A stretch of 64,000 nucleotides of DNA, taken from NCBI RefSeq assembly GCF_002855495.1, contig NZ_PKRO01000009.1, positions 1 through 64,000 on the forward strand. Reading direction: 5' to 3'. A program made the translations under genes and the position numbers. This DNA is from Porphyrobacter sp. TH134 (GTDB lineage: Bacteria; Pseudomonadota; Alphaproteobacteria; Sphingomonadales; Sphingomonadaceae). How positions within the stretch are numbered: position 1 is the stretch's first letter; each line of letters starts with the position of its first letter. Below the pieces are notes generated by a model that worked only from the letters and a program-made list of their open reading frames with translations, was not told the origin of the DNA and searched no databases. Positions 57,709-64,000 of this stretch are shown piece after piece.

Positions 57709-59295
57709 TCAGCGCATCAACCCGCCCAGCAGATTGCGCACAAACCGTCCGACAATGGGGCCAGCCAGATCCGTCGCAATCGATCCGACCGCCGAGGTTA
57801 CGCCCGAGGCGACCGGATTGGCGCGGCTTTTCTTGCCGGTGATCTTGGCCGCCGCCACCGCGGCCGCGCCGCCAAGGGCGACCTGCGCCCCGCGGCTGAC
57901 CGCCTTGCCCCACAGGCTCGGGCTCTTGCGGGCCTGACCGCGCACGGCTTCCTCGCCTTCCGCCTCGACCTGTGCGGCGGTGGCGGCAGCATCGGCGGCC
58001 TTGGCGGCGAGGACTTCGGCAGCGCTTTCCCGGTCCACGCGGGTATCGTACTTGCCCTCAAGCGGGCTGATCGACTGAATAATGGCGCGTTCCTTGGGGC
58101 TGACCGGCCCGAGGCGCGAACGCGGCGGCTTTATCAGCGTGCGCTCCACCACCGTCGGCGCGCCTTCCTGATCGAGCGTGGAGACCAGCGCTTCGCCGGT
58201 CTTCAGCTCGGTAATCGCCGTCTCGACATCGAGCCCGGGATTGATCCGGAAGGTCTCCGCCGCCGCCTTGATCGCGCGCTGATCGCGCGGGGTAAAGGCA
58301 CGCAAGGCATGCTGCACCCGGTTGCCCAGCTGGCCTGCGACTTCTTCGGGAATATCAATCGGGTTCTGCGTGACAAAGAACACGCCGACGCCCTTGGACC
58401 GGATCAGGCGGACCACCTGTTCGATGGTATCCTGCAACGCCTTGGGCGCATCGTCGAACAACAGGTGCGCCTCGTCAAAGAAGAACACCAGTCTCGGCTT
58501 TTCCGGATCGCCAACTTCGGGAAGGGTTTCAAACAGTTCTGCCAGCAGCCACAGCAGGAAGGTGGCGTAAAGCTTGGGACTGCGCATCAGCTTGTCCGCG
58601 GCCAGCACATTGACATAGCCGCGGCCCTGATCGTCCACCTTCAGGAAATCGTCGATCTCCAGCGCCGGTTCGCCAAAGAAATGGTCCGCGCCCTGCGCCT
58701 CGAAGCTGAGCAATTGGCGTTGGATCGACCCGACCGAAGGCTTGGTCACGTTGCCGTATTTGCCCGATAATTCAGCGGCATTCTCGTTCGCCCAGCCCAG
58801 CAGCGCCTGCAAGTCGGCAAAGTCGAGCAGCAGCAACCCGTTTTCGTCGGCATAGCGGAAGATGATCTGCAAGACGCCTTCCTGCGTCTCATTGAGGTCG
58901 AGCAGCCGCGACAGGAGCAGCGGACCCATTTCCGACACCGTGGTGCGGATCGGATGGCCCTGTTCGCCGTAGAGATCCCAGAAAATCACCGGATTGTCGG
59001 TGTAGGTGTAATCGGTGATGCCGAGTTCCCTGGCGCGGCTTTCCAGCTTGTCGGCATGCTTGAAGGTGGACGAGCCCGGCATGGCGATGCCCGACAGATC
59101 GCCCTTCACATCGGCCACAAACACCGGAACGCCCGCCTTGGAAAAGCTCTCGGCGATGCCTTGCAAGGTCACGGTTTTGCCCGTGCCGGTCGCCCCGGCA
59201 ATCAGGCCGTGGCGGTTCGACCGGCTCAGCGCCAAGGCCTGCCGCGATCCATCAGATCCCAGCCCCAGATAGATATCGCCCGCCTGCTCGCCCAT
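57709..59295 (-). CDS. HerA-like ATPase (DUF853 helicase family)
   Basis: A 528-residue FtsK/HerA-type ATPase. Walker A is [20 protein letters not shown] (residues about 30-49), Walker [17 protein letters not shown], and the arginine-finger/sensor region [20 protein letters not shown]. The C-terminal 120 residues are Ala/Gly rich with a hydrophobic segment ([16 protein letters not shown]) and a basic tail ending GGLMR. Members are annotated helicase HerA-like and may act in DNA processing, but experimental roles are unclear. Its end lies 14 nt from the parS palindrome. Confidence 0.85.
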   Translation of the reverse strand: MGEQAGDIYLGLGSDGSRQALALSRSNRHGLIAGATGTGKTVTLQGIAESFSKAGVPVFVADVKGDLSGIAMPGSSTFKHADKLESRARELGITDYTYTDNPVIFWDLYGEQGHPIRTTVSEMGPLLLSRLLDLNETQEGVLQIIFRYADENGLLLLDFADLQALLGWANENAAELSGKYGNVTKPSVGSIQRQLLSFEAQGADHFFGEPALEIDDFLKVDDQGRGYVNVLAADKLMRSPKLYATFLLWLLAELFETLPEVGDPEKPRLVFFFDEAHLLFDDAPKALQDTIEQVVRLIRSKGVGVFFVTQNPIDIPEEVAGQLGNRVQHALRAFTPRDQRAIKAAAETFRINPGLDVETAITELKTGEALVSTLDQEGAPTVVERTLIKPPRSRLGPVSPKERAIIQSISPLEGKYDTRVDRESAAEVLAAKAADAAATAAQVEAEGEEAVRGQARKSPSLWGKAVSRGAQVALGGAAAVAAAKITGKKSRANPVASGVTSAVGSIATDLAGPIVGRFVRNLLGGLMR

Positions 59296-59395
59296 TCGTC
59301 GTCCCCGTTATTTGGTGCTGGCCCCTGATGTGCAGGGGCGGCCCGCAGCGGTCAAGTTCTCGACAGCGGCGCACATTTGGCTAAGGCTGGAGACT

Positions 59396-61225
59396 ATGGG
59401 TTCGCTTACGCCATTTGTTTTGCTCGATGATGCCCGCGCCGGCCAAGATGCGCCCGATGCCTTGCTCTATGAAAGCCCGCGCCAGCTGTTTGCGGCGCAC
59501 CGGCCGGATGAGGTTGCCGCCGTGCTCGCCGCCGCAGAGGCCGCGCGGCAAGCGTCCGGCGGGGCGCTGGCGGGCTATATTGCTTACGAGGCAGGGCTGG
59601 CCTTGGAGCCACGGCTGGCCGGATTGGCCGCCGCCCGTTCGGGCGCGGCGGGGCCGCTGGTGTGGCTCGGCCTGTTTGGTGCGCCCCGGCGCATTGCTGC
59701 GGCCGATGTGCCCGATTGGCTCGCCAACCGCGCAGCAGGGCCCGGCACGCTTGGTCCGATGGAGCCGCAGCTATCCCCCGGCGGCTATGCTGCGGCCTTC
59801 GCGCGGATGAGCGAGGCGATCAACGCCGGAGACATCTATCAGGCCAACCTCACCTACCCGCTGGCGGGATCCTATCGCGGCGATCCGGTGGGGCTTTATG
59901 CCGCGCTGCGCAGTGCCTCTGCGGCCGGTTACGGCGGGCTGATCTGCGACGGCGCGCACTGGCTTTTGAGCTTTTCGCCCGAACTGTTCGTGGCGCTCCA
60001 CGGGGCGGAGGCCAAGGTCAAGCCGATGAAGGGCACGCGTCCTCGCAGCCCCGATCCGGCGGCGGATCGCGCGGCGGTGGAAGACCTCGCCACCTCGGCG
60101 AAGGACCGGGCCGAAAACCTGATGATCGTCGACCTGATGCGCAATGATCTGGCCCGCGTGGCCGAGGCCGGCAGCGTCCGTGTCGAAGCGCCCTTTGCGG
60201 TCGAATCCTATCCGACGGTTCACCAGATGGTGTCGACCGTGCGCGCGCGGCTCAGCCCCGGCAAGGGCGCGATGGATCTGGTGCGGGCGCTGTTCCCCTG
60301 CGGGTCGATCACCGGCGCGCCCAAGATCAGGGCGATGGAATTGCTGATCGAAGCCGAGCGCGATGCGCGCGGGGCCTATTGCGGCGCGATCGGGCGGATC
60401 GATGCCCCCGATGCCGCAGGAAACGCTGACGCCGCTTTTAACGTGGCCATCCGCACCCTGCGCCTGACCCCCATCGAAAACGGGCAGGGCAGCGCGGTGC
60501 TGGGTATCGGCTCGGCGGTGGTGGCGGATAGTGATGCCTTGTCGGAACGGCGCGAGTGCGAGGTCAAGGCGGGCTTCCTGCGCCGCGCGGCGCCCGGTTC
60601 CCCTGCACCGCAATGCGATCTGATCGAGACGATGCGGTTTGAGCCTGACAGCGGCATCGCGCTGCTAGAACTCCACCTTGCGCGGCTGAAAGCGAGCGCG
60701 GCGACGCTGGGTTTCGCGTTTGATCGCCATGCCGTGCGCAACCAGATCCAGGCCCTTTGTTTTGAGCTGGAAGCGCCCGCCAAGGTGCGCCTGATGGTGG
60801 CGCGATCAGGCGCCAGCGCGCTGGAAACCGGGCCGCTGCCTGCGCTGGTGGCCGAGCCGGTCAGGGTGGCAGCCCTCCCCCATCCGCTCGATCCGTCCGA
60901 TTGGCGGCTGGCGCACAAGACCTCGGATCGCGGATTTTACGAGGACGCGTTGGCGGCCGCCCGCAGCCTCGGCGCGGACGAGGCGGTGCTGGTGCGCAGC
61001 GACGGGTTGGTGACCGAGGGCAGCTGGACCAGCGTGTTTGTGGGTGGCCCCGATGGCGTGTTGCTGACCCCGCCCGCGCCCCTTGGCCTGCTGCCCGGCG
61101 TGCTGCGCGCGCACCTGATCGCGGAAGGCCGCGCGCGCGAGGCGGAGGTGACGCTGGACGACATGGCTGACGGCTTCTGGATCGGCAATGGGCTGCGCGG
61201 GCTGATGCGCGCAAAGCTGATTTGA
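59396..61225 (+). CDS. pabB: Fused aminodeoxychorismate synthase I / aminodeoxychorismate lyase
   Basis: A 609-residue fusion for p-aminobenzoate (folate) synthesis. Residues 1-430 are PabB: NAGDIYQANLTYPL, SPELFVAL, VKPMKGTRPRS (the catalytic-Lys PIKGT motif with Met for Ile), DLMRNDLARV, GSITGAPKIRAMELL. Residues about 440-609 are the class IV PLP lyase PabC: SDWRLAHKTSDRGFYEDALA with the PLP Lys, DGLVTEGSWTSVFVGG and PLGLLPGVLRAHLI. The amidotransferase PabA is not in the window. Such fusions are known in several proteobacteria. ATG 59396. Confidence 0.93.
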   Translation: MGSLTPFVLLDDARAGQDAPDALLYESPRQLFAAHRPDEVAAVLAAAEAARQASGGALAGYIAYEAGLALEPRLAGLAAARSGAAGPLVWLGLFGAPRRIAAADVPDWLANRAAGPGTLGPMEPQLSPGGYAAAFARMSEAINAGDIYQANLTYPLAGSYRGDPVGLYAALRSASAAGYGGLICDGAHWLLSFSPELFVALHGAEAKVKPMKGTRPRSPDPAADRAAVEDLATSAKDRAENLMIVDLMRNDLARVAEAGSVRVEAPFAVESYPTVHQMVSTVRARLSPGKGAMDLVRALFPCGSITGAPKIRAMELLIEAERDARGAYCGAIGRIDAPDAAGNADAAFNVAIRTLRLTPIENGQGSAVLGIGSAVVADSDALSERRECEVKAGFLRRAAPGSPAPQCDLIETMRFEPDSGIALLELHLARLKASAATLGFAFDRHAVRNQIQALCFELEAPAKVRLMVARSGASALETGPLPALVAEPVRVAALPHPLDPSDWRLAHKTSDRGFYEDALAAARSLGADEAVLVRSDGLVTEGSWTSVFVGGPDGVLLTPPAPLGLLPGVLRAHLIAEGRAREAEVTLDDMADGFWIGNGLRGLMRAKLI

Positions 61226-61282
61226 CGCGCGCCCGCAACGGTCAGGCTTCGACAAGCGCGCGGCAAGCCGCTATCGGGGCGC

Positions 61283-61960
61283 ATGACTGACATCACAATT
61301 CTTTACGAAGACGGCGAAGCGCTCGTCATTGACAAGCCTTCGGGCATGGCGGTTGACCGTCCGCGCAAGGGCGGGATCTGCCTTGAAGATCACCTGCACC
61401 GGCTGAAGCTGGGCTTCCAGCGGGCGCCGGTTGCGGTGCACCGGCTTGATACCGATACAAGCGGCTGCCTGCTGCTCGCCCGCAATCCCAAGGCGCTGGC
61501 CCGGTTCAACAAATCCTTTGAAGACCGGCTGGTGGGCAAGACCTATCTGGCGGTTCTGGCGGGCCGCCCGCCGGGGACGGAAGGCACAATCGAACTGGCC
61601 TTGTCGAAGATCAGCTCGGCGGAAAAAGGGTGGCGGATGATCCCGGCCAGAAAGGGCAAGCCGGCCGTGTCGCACTGGGAATTGGTGGGCGAACTTGGCC
61701 CGCACAGCCTGATCCGCTTCCGCCCTGAAACGGGCCGCACGCACCAGTTGCGGGTGCACGCGCTGGCCGGCCTTGGCGCGGCTCTGCTGGGCGATCCGGT
61801 CTATGGTGCGGGCAATGCGCCGGGGGCCAAGCGCACGATGCTCCATGCCGAAAGCCTGACAGTGACGCGCCCCGGCAAGACCGCCATCGAAGCGCGCGCG
61901 CCCTTGCCGGCTGACTTCATCGCACTTGGGGCGGCAGAGGCCGGGGCGGCCGATGGATGA
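61283..61960 (+). CDS. RluA-family pseudouridine synthase
   Basis: A 225-residue enzyme that isomerises uridine in rRNA or tRNA. The catalytic Asp is D56 in AVHRLDTDTSGCLLLAR; ALVIDKPSGMAVDRPRKG is the first motif and RFRPETGRTHQLRVH the third. No N-terminal S4 domain, so it is of the short RluA/RluC-like or TruC type; the target nucleotide cannot be told. Its stop overlaps the arfB start by 8 nt. Confidence 0.88.
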   Translation: MTDITILYEDGEALVIDKPSGMAVDRPRKGGICLEDHLHRLKLGFQRAPVAVHRLDTDTSGCLLLARNPKALARFNKSFEDRLVGKTYLAVLAGRPPGTEGTIELALSKISSAEKGWRMIPARKGKPAVSHWELVGELGPHSLIRFRPETGRTHQLRVHALAGLGAALLGDPVYGAGNAPGAKRTMLHAESLTVTRPGKTAIEARAPLPADFIALGAAEAGAADG

Positions 61961-62393
61961 CCCCGACCACCACGATGCGCCCGAACCGCTAAGCGCCCGC
62001 GCGATCCGCCTGGCGAGCGAGAGCTTTCTGGCAGGCTCCGGCCCCGGCGGGCAAAACGCCAACAAGGTCGCCACCGAGGTCGAGCTGCGGGTGAATATCT
62101 ACGTCCTGCGGCTTAGCCCGCCGGTGTTTGCGCGGCTGCGGGCGCTGGCCGGGGCGAAGCTGGCGGGCAACGGCGATCTCATCATCACTTCCAAGGCGCA
62201 CCGCACGCAGGAGGCCAACCGCGCCGATGCCCGCGTGAAGCTGGCCGCGTTGCTGGAGGAGGCCCAGACCCAGCCCAAGCGCCGCGCCAAGACCCGGCTG
62301 AACCGCGTGGGCAAGACCGCGCGGCTGAAGGTCAAGAAGGTGCGCGGCACGGTCAAGGCCAATCGCGGCAAGCCCAGCAGTTCCGACTGGTAG
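61953..62393 (+). CDS. arfB: Alternative ribosome-rescue factor / peptidyl-tRNA hydrolase ArfB
   Basis: A 146-residue protein that rescues stalled ribosomes by hydrolysing peptidyl-tRNA. The catalytic loop SGPGGQNANKV has the invariant GGQ (residues 32-34) and the long basic C-terminal tail (about residues 105-146, KRRAKTRLNRVGKTARLKVK) inserts into the empty mRNA channel. Both parts are present and of normal length (about 140). Start ATG 61953 within the end of the pseudouridine synthase gene, so it is translationally coupled. Confidence 0.92.
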   Translation: MDDPDHHDAPEPLSARAIRLASESFLAGSGPGGQNANKVATEVELRVNIYVLRLSPPVFARLRALAGAKLAGNGDLIITSKAHRTQEANRADARVKLAALLEEAQTQPKRRAKTRLNRVGKTARLKVKKVRGTVKANRGKPSSSDW

Positions 62394-62568
62394 CCGCCTC
62401 CCAATCCTGCCCTGAACCCTGCCCCGAACCCCGCCTTGACTTTTCCCCGTGAATCGGCGAATGGCGCGCCCGTGTGGCGGTGTGCCGGGCCTTCCGGGCG
62501 CGCCGCTATTTGCTTTTCTAGCCCTGTGTGAACATGCGCCGGGCCGACCCAGTTGACAGGAAACCGCC

Positions 62569-62736
62569 ATGGCGAAGCCCACCACCGTCAAGATCCGCCT
62601 CGTTTCGAGCGAGGGCACCGGCTTCTTCTACGTGACCAAGAAGAACCCGCGCAACATCACCGAGAAGATGAGCTTCCGCAAGTACGATCCGGTTGCGCGC
62701 AAGCATGTCGAATTCAAGGAAGCCAAGATCAAGTAA
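62569..62736 (+). CDS. rpmG: 50S ribosomal protein L33
   Basis: A 55-residue protein starting [18 protein letters not shown] and continuing [31 protein letters not shown], the standard L33 of alphaproteobacteria. The zinc-binding CxxC pairs of some L33 forms are absent, so it is the zinc-independent type. Stand-alone gene between arfB and lolA. Confidence 0.96.
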   Translation: MAKPTTVKIRLVSSEGTGFFYVTKKNPRNITEKMSFRKYDPVARKHVEFKEAKIK

Positions 62737-62747
62737 GATCGGCTTCA

Positions 62748-62783
62748 TCGCGCCGCGCCTGACATGACGGGCAGGCGGCGCGA
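62748..62783 (+). terminator. Hairpin after rpmG
   Basis: TCGCGCCG(CG)CCTG (62748-62761) pairs with CAGGCGGCGCGA (62772-62783), 12 bp with a 2-nt bulge and a 10-nt loop, 11 nt after the rpmG stop. No long T-run. Confidence 0.5.
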
Positions 62784-62826
62784 TAATTCATCGACAGTTC
62801 AAGCCTGCGGTCCTAACCGCCACGGC

Positions 62827-63507
62827 ATGACAACAGCTATTTTTCGTTTTCGCAGCCTTGCACTTGGCCTTGGGGCCAGTGCATTGGCGCTTGGCCTGGC
62901 CGTGACTGGCCCTGCCATCCTGACCGCGCCCGCCGCGGCGCAATCGCCTGCGCAGGCCACCGGCGACCTCGACAAGGTGGTGGCTGCCCTGCGCGGCATT
63001 TCCACCATGAAGGCCGACTTCACCCAGACCGACCGGCAGGGCACCACGCTGCGCGGCGTGATGACGCTGAAGCGCCCCGGAAAAATCCGCTTCGATTATG
63101 GCAAGGATGCCGATTTCCTCGTCATCTCCAACGGCAAGTCGCTGTATGTGGTCGATTACGAGGTCAAGCAGGTCGAACGCTGGCCGATCGGCAATTCGCC
63201 GCTGGGCGCGCTGTTCGATCCCGACCGCGATGTGAAGCGCTACGGCAAGGTCGTGCCGACCGGCAATCCCGATGTCGTCAGCGTCGAGGTGCGCGATCCC
63301 AAAAAGCCCGAATTCGGGATGATCACGCTGATTTTCGTCAAGAACGCCGCAGCCCCCGGCGGCTTGCAGCTTACCCATTGGGTCGCGCTGGATGCCCAGA
63401 ACAATCGCACCCGCGTGGCCTTGGCAAACCAGCGCTATGGTGTTGCCGTGGCCGACAGCACCTTCACTTTCAACGATCCGCGCCGCTCGGCTCGTCGCCC
63501 CGGATAG
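62827..63507 (+). CDS. lolA: Outer-membrane lipoprotein carrier protein LolA
   Basis: Periplasmic chaperone that carries lipoproteins from LolCDE to LolB or the outer membrane. A 226-residue protein with a signal peptide (ending APAAAQS, about residue 39). The mature part follows LolA: VVAALRGISTMKADFTQTDR, GVMTLKRPGKIRFDYGKDAD, ISNGKSLYVVDYEVKQVERW and the C-terminal RVALANQRYGVAVADSTFTF. Works downstream of Lgt (also in this window) in lipoprotein biogenesis. Start ATG 62827. Confidence 0.92.
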   Translation: MTTAIFRFRSLALGLGASALALGLAVTGPAILTAPAAAQSPAQATGDLDKVVAALRGISTMKADFTQTDRQGTTLRGVMTLKRPGKIRFDYGKDADFLVISNGKSLYVVDYEVKQVERWPIGNSPLGALFDPDRDVKRYGKVVPTGNPDVVSVEVRDPKKPEFGMITLIFVKNAAAPGGLQLTHWVALDAQNNRTRVALANQRYGVAVADSTFTFNDPRRSARRPG

Positions 63508-63595
63508 CTCGGGTCTCGACGAACGGTTGTATAGAAACGACAAGATTTCTGCGGTGTTCATCGGAATGAAAGGCTCAAACGGCTAATCATTCTCA

Positions 63596-63720
63596 ACAAG
63601 ACGGGCTGAAGGGCGGTTTCCCCCCTGTTGCCCACCCTTCAAACGGGCCTGTCTTGTACAAGCGTGACGAACGCTCCATGGAACCCTCGACCCACCGCCC
63701 CCGGGTCGAGGGTTTTTTGT
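63596..63720 (+). ncRNA. Candidate structured small RNA after lolA
   Basis: A bulged 18-bp helix is formed by ACAAGAC (63596-63602), GGGC and TGAAGGG (63603-63613) with CCCTTCA (63635-63641), GGCCT (63647-63650 region) and GTCTTGT (63651-63657), closing a C-rich loop. It is followed by a textbook Rho-independent terminator at 63682-63718. No open reading frame fits the segment. It may be a stand-alone small RNA or the structured 3' end of the lolA mRNA. No known RNA family is recognised. Confidence 0.45.
63682..63718 (+). terminator. Rho-independent terminator
   Basis: AACCCTCGACCC (63682-63693) pairs perfectly with GGGTCGAGGGTT (63703-63714), 9-nt loop, followed by a T6 run. The strongest terminator in the window; it ends the lolA transcript or the RNA before it. 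Confidence 0.9.
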
Positions 63721-63863
63721 TGTCCCGGCGGTTTATGCAGGCCTGCAAAGCGCTCCGCCCTGCGCTTCCGGTGCTCACGCACATGACGTGCGCTCCGCTC
63801 CGGTTCTCGATCGAACCCCTTTTCGGCGATGCCTAAACCACCGGGCCGGCGTCGGTCTTGATC

Positions 63864-64000
63864 TTACTCCCAGCCCAGCGCCTTGCGGATGATGGCGTAG
63901 ATCACGTTCTGCTCGATCACGCCGCGCGCCCGGTCGGCGCCGGGGCCGGCGGCGAACAGGGCGACATCTTCCCCGCCGTGGGTTTCGGCACCCAAAGGCA
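63864..64000 (-). CDS. Alkaline phosphatase, C-terminal part (cut by window edge)
   Basis: On the minus strand the last 45 codons read LGAETHGGEDVALFAAGPGA, then DRARGVIEQNVIYAI and end KALGWE. ETHGGEDVALFAAGPGA is the C-terminal metal-ligand block (His) of PhoA-type alkaline phosphatases. The active-site Ser lies beyond the edge. It converges on lolA. Together with pstS it suggests phosphate-starvation genes are spread through this region. Confidence 0.8.
   Translation of the reverse strand, partial: PLGAETHGGEDVALFAAGPGADRARGVIEQNVIYAIIRKALGWE

Noticed and set aside
62436..62441. TTGACT as a possible -35 box for rpmG
   Set aside because: The expected -10 position holds no AT-rich hexamer, so the match is not supported.

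Overview
This window is a dense, high-GC, almost purely chromosomal stretch. It most likely comes from an alphaproteobacterium of the order Sphingomonadales, probably the Erythrobacteraceae (Erythrobacter/Porphyrobacter-like). Pointers are the UrcA-family periplasmic protein, two large TonB-dependent receptors without siderophore genes, GyrB and GlnD of proteobacterial type, a leucine-degradation operon of alphaproteobacterial style, and the twin-hairpin and 'gtcgag' intergenic repeats common in sphingomonads. The taxonomic placement is inference. I see no rRNA, tRNA, CRISPR array or prophage. The only mobile element is the N-terminal part of an IS transposase cut off by the left edge.

Layout. 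0-4 kb: IS fragment, hisN-like phosphatase, alpha/beta hydrolase, TraB/GumN protein, then a two-gene unit of a cysteine-rich protein and a 73-residue peptide with a textbook double-glycine leader. 4-13.3 kb: nadB, small zinc-binding proteins, an ABC ATPase, nitronate monooxygenase, a PAP2-like protein, YceI, guaA, urcA. 13.3-14.1 kb: a gene-poor stretch with strong hairpins and a 27-residue membrane peptide that has its own promoter and terminator. 14.1-20.4 kb: acyl-CoA ligase, gyrB, AI-2E-type permease, M50-type membrane metalloprotease. 20.4-27.2 kb: SnoaL-like protein, TetR regulator, then a minus-strand operon ivd / unknown / phnA-like / mccB / acyltransferase / DUF1295, decorated with palindromic repeats, one of them in frame inside mccB. 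27.3-33 kb: compatible-solute ABC importer (ATPase plus a fused permease/binding protein), DUF2147, a MidA-like methyltransferase with a giant Ala/Glu/Arg/Lys N-terminal extension, lgt. 33-44.4 kb: acyl-CoA synthetase, glnD, TonB receptor, PLP homeostasis protein, ThiE-like protein, ftsK. 44.5-52.9 kb: second TonB receptor, GDYXXLXY/DUF2157 pair, a pstS-type phosphate-binding lipoprotein with a candidate PHO box, GGDEF protein, thioesterase. 52.8-64 kb: oligopeptidase B, aminopeptidase P, VOC protein, a perfect parS site, HerA-like ATPase, pabBC fusion, RluA-type pseudouridine synthase, arfB, rpmG, lolA, a candidate structured RNA, and the C-terminus of an alkaline phosphatase.

How it fits together. 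Most genes are housekeeping: NAD, GMP, histidine and folate synthesis, topology and segregation, lipoprotein maturation and sorting (lgt, lolA), nitrogen signalling (glnD), phosphate scavenging (pstS, phoA-like). The parS palindrome next to VOC/HerA suggests the window lies in the origin-proximal part of the chromosome. The most novel-looking items are the double-glycine peptide with its cysteine-rich neighbour, the palindromic element that became part of the MccB protein, the low-complexity extension on the MidA-like enzyme, the isolated 27-residue membrane peptide, and the bulged helix plus terminator after lolA.
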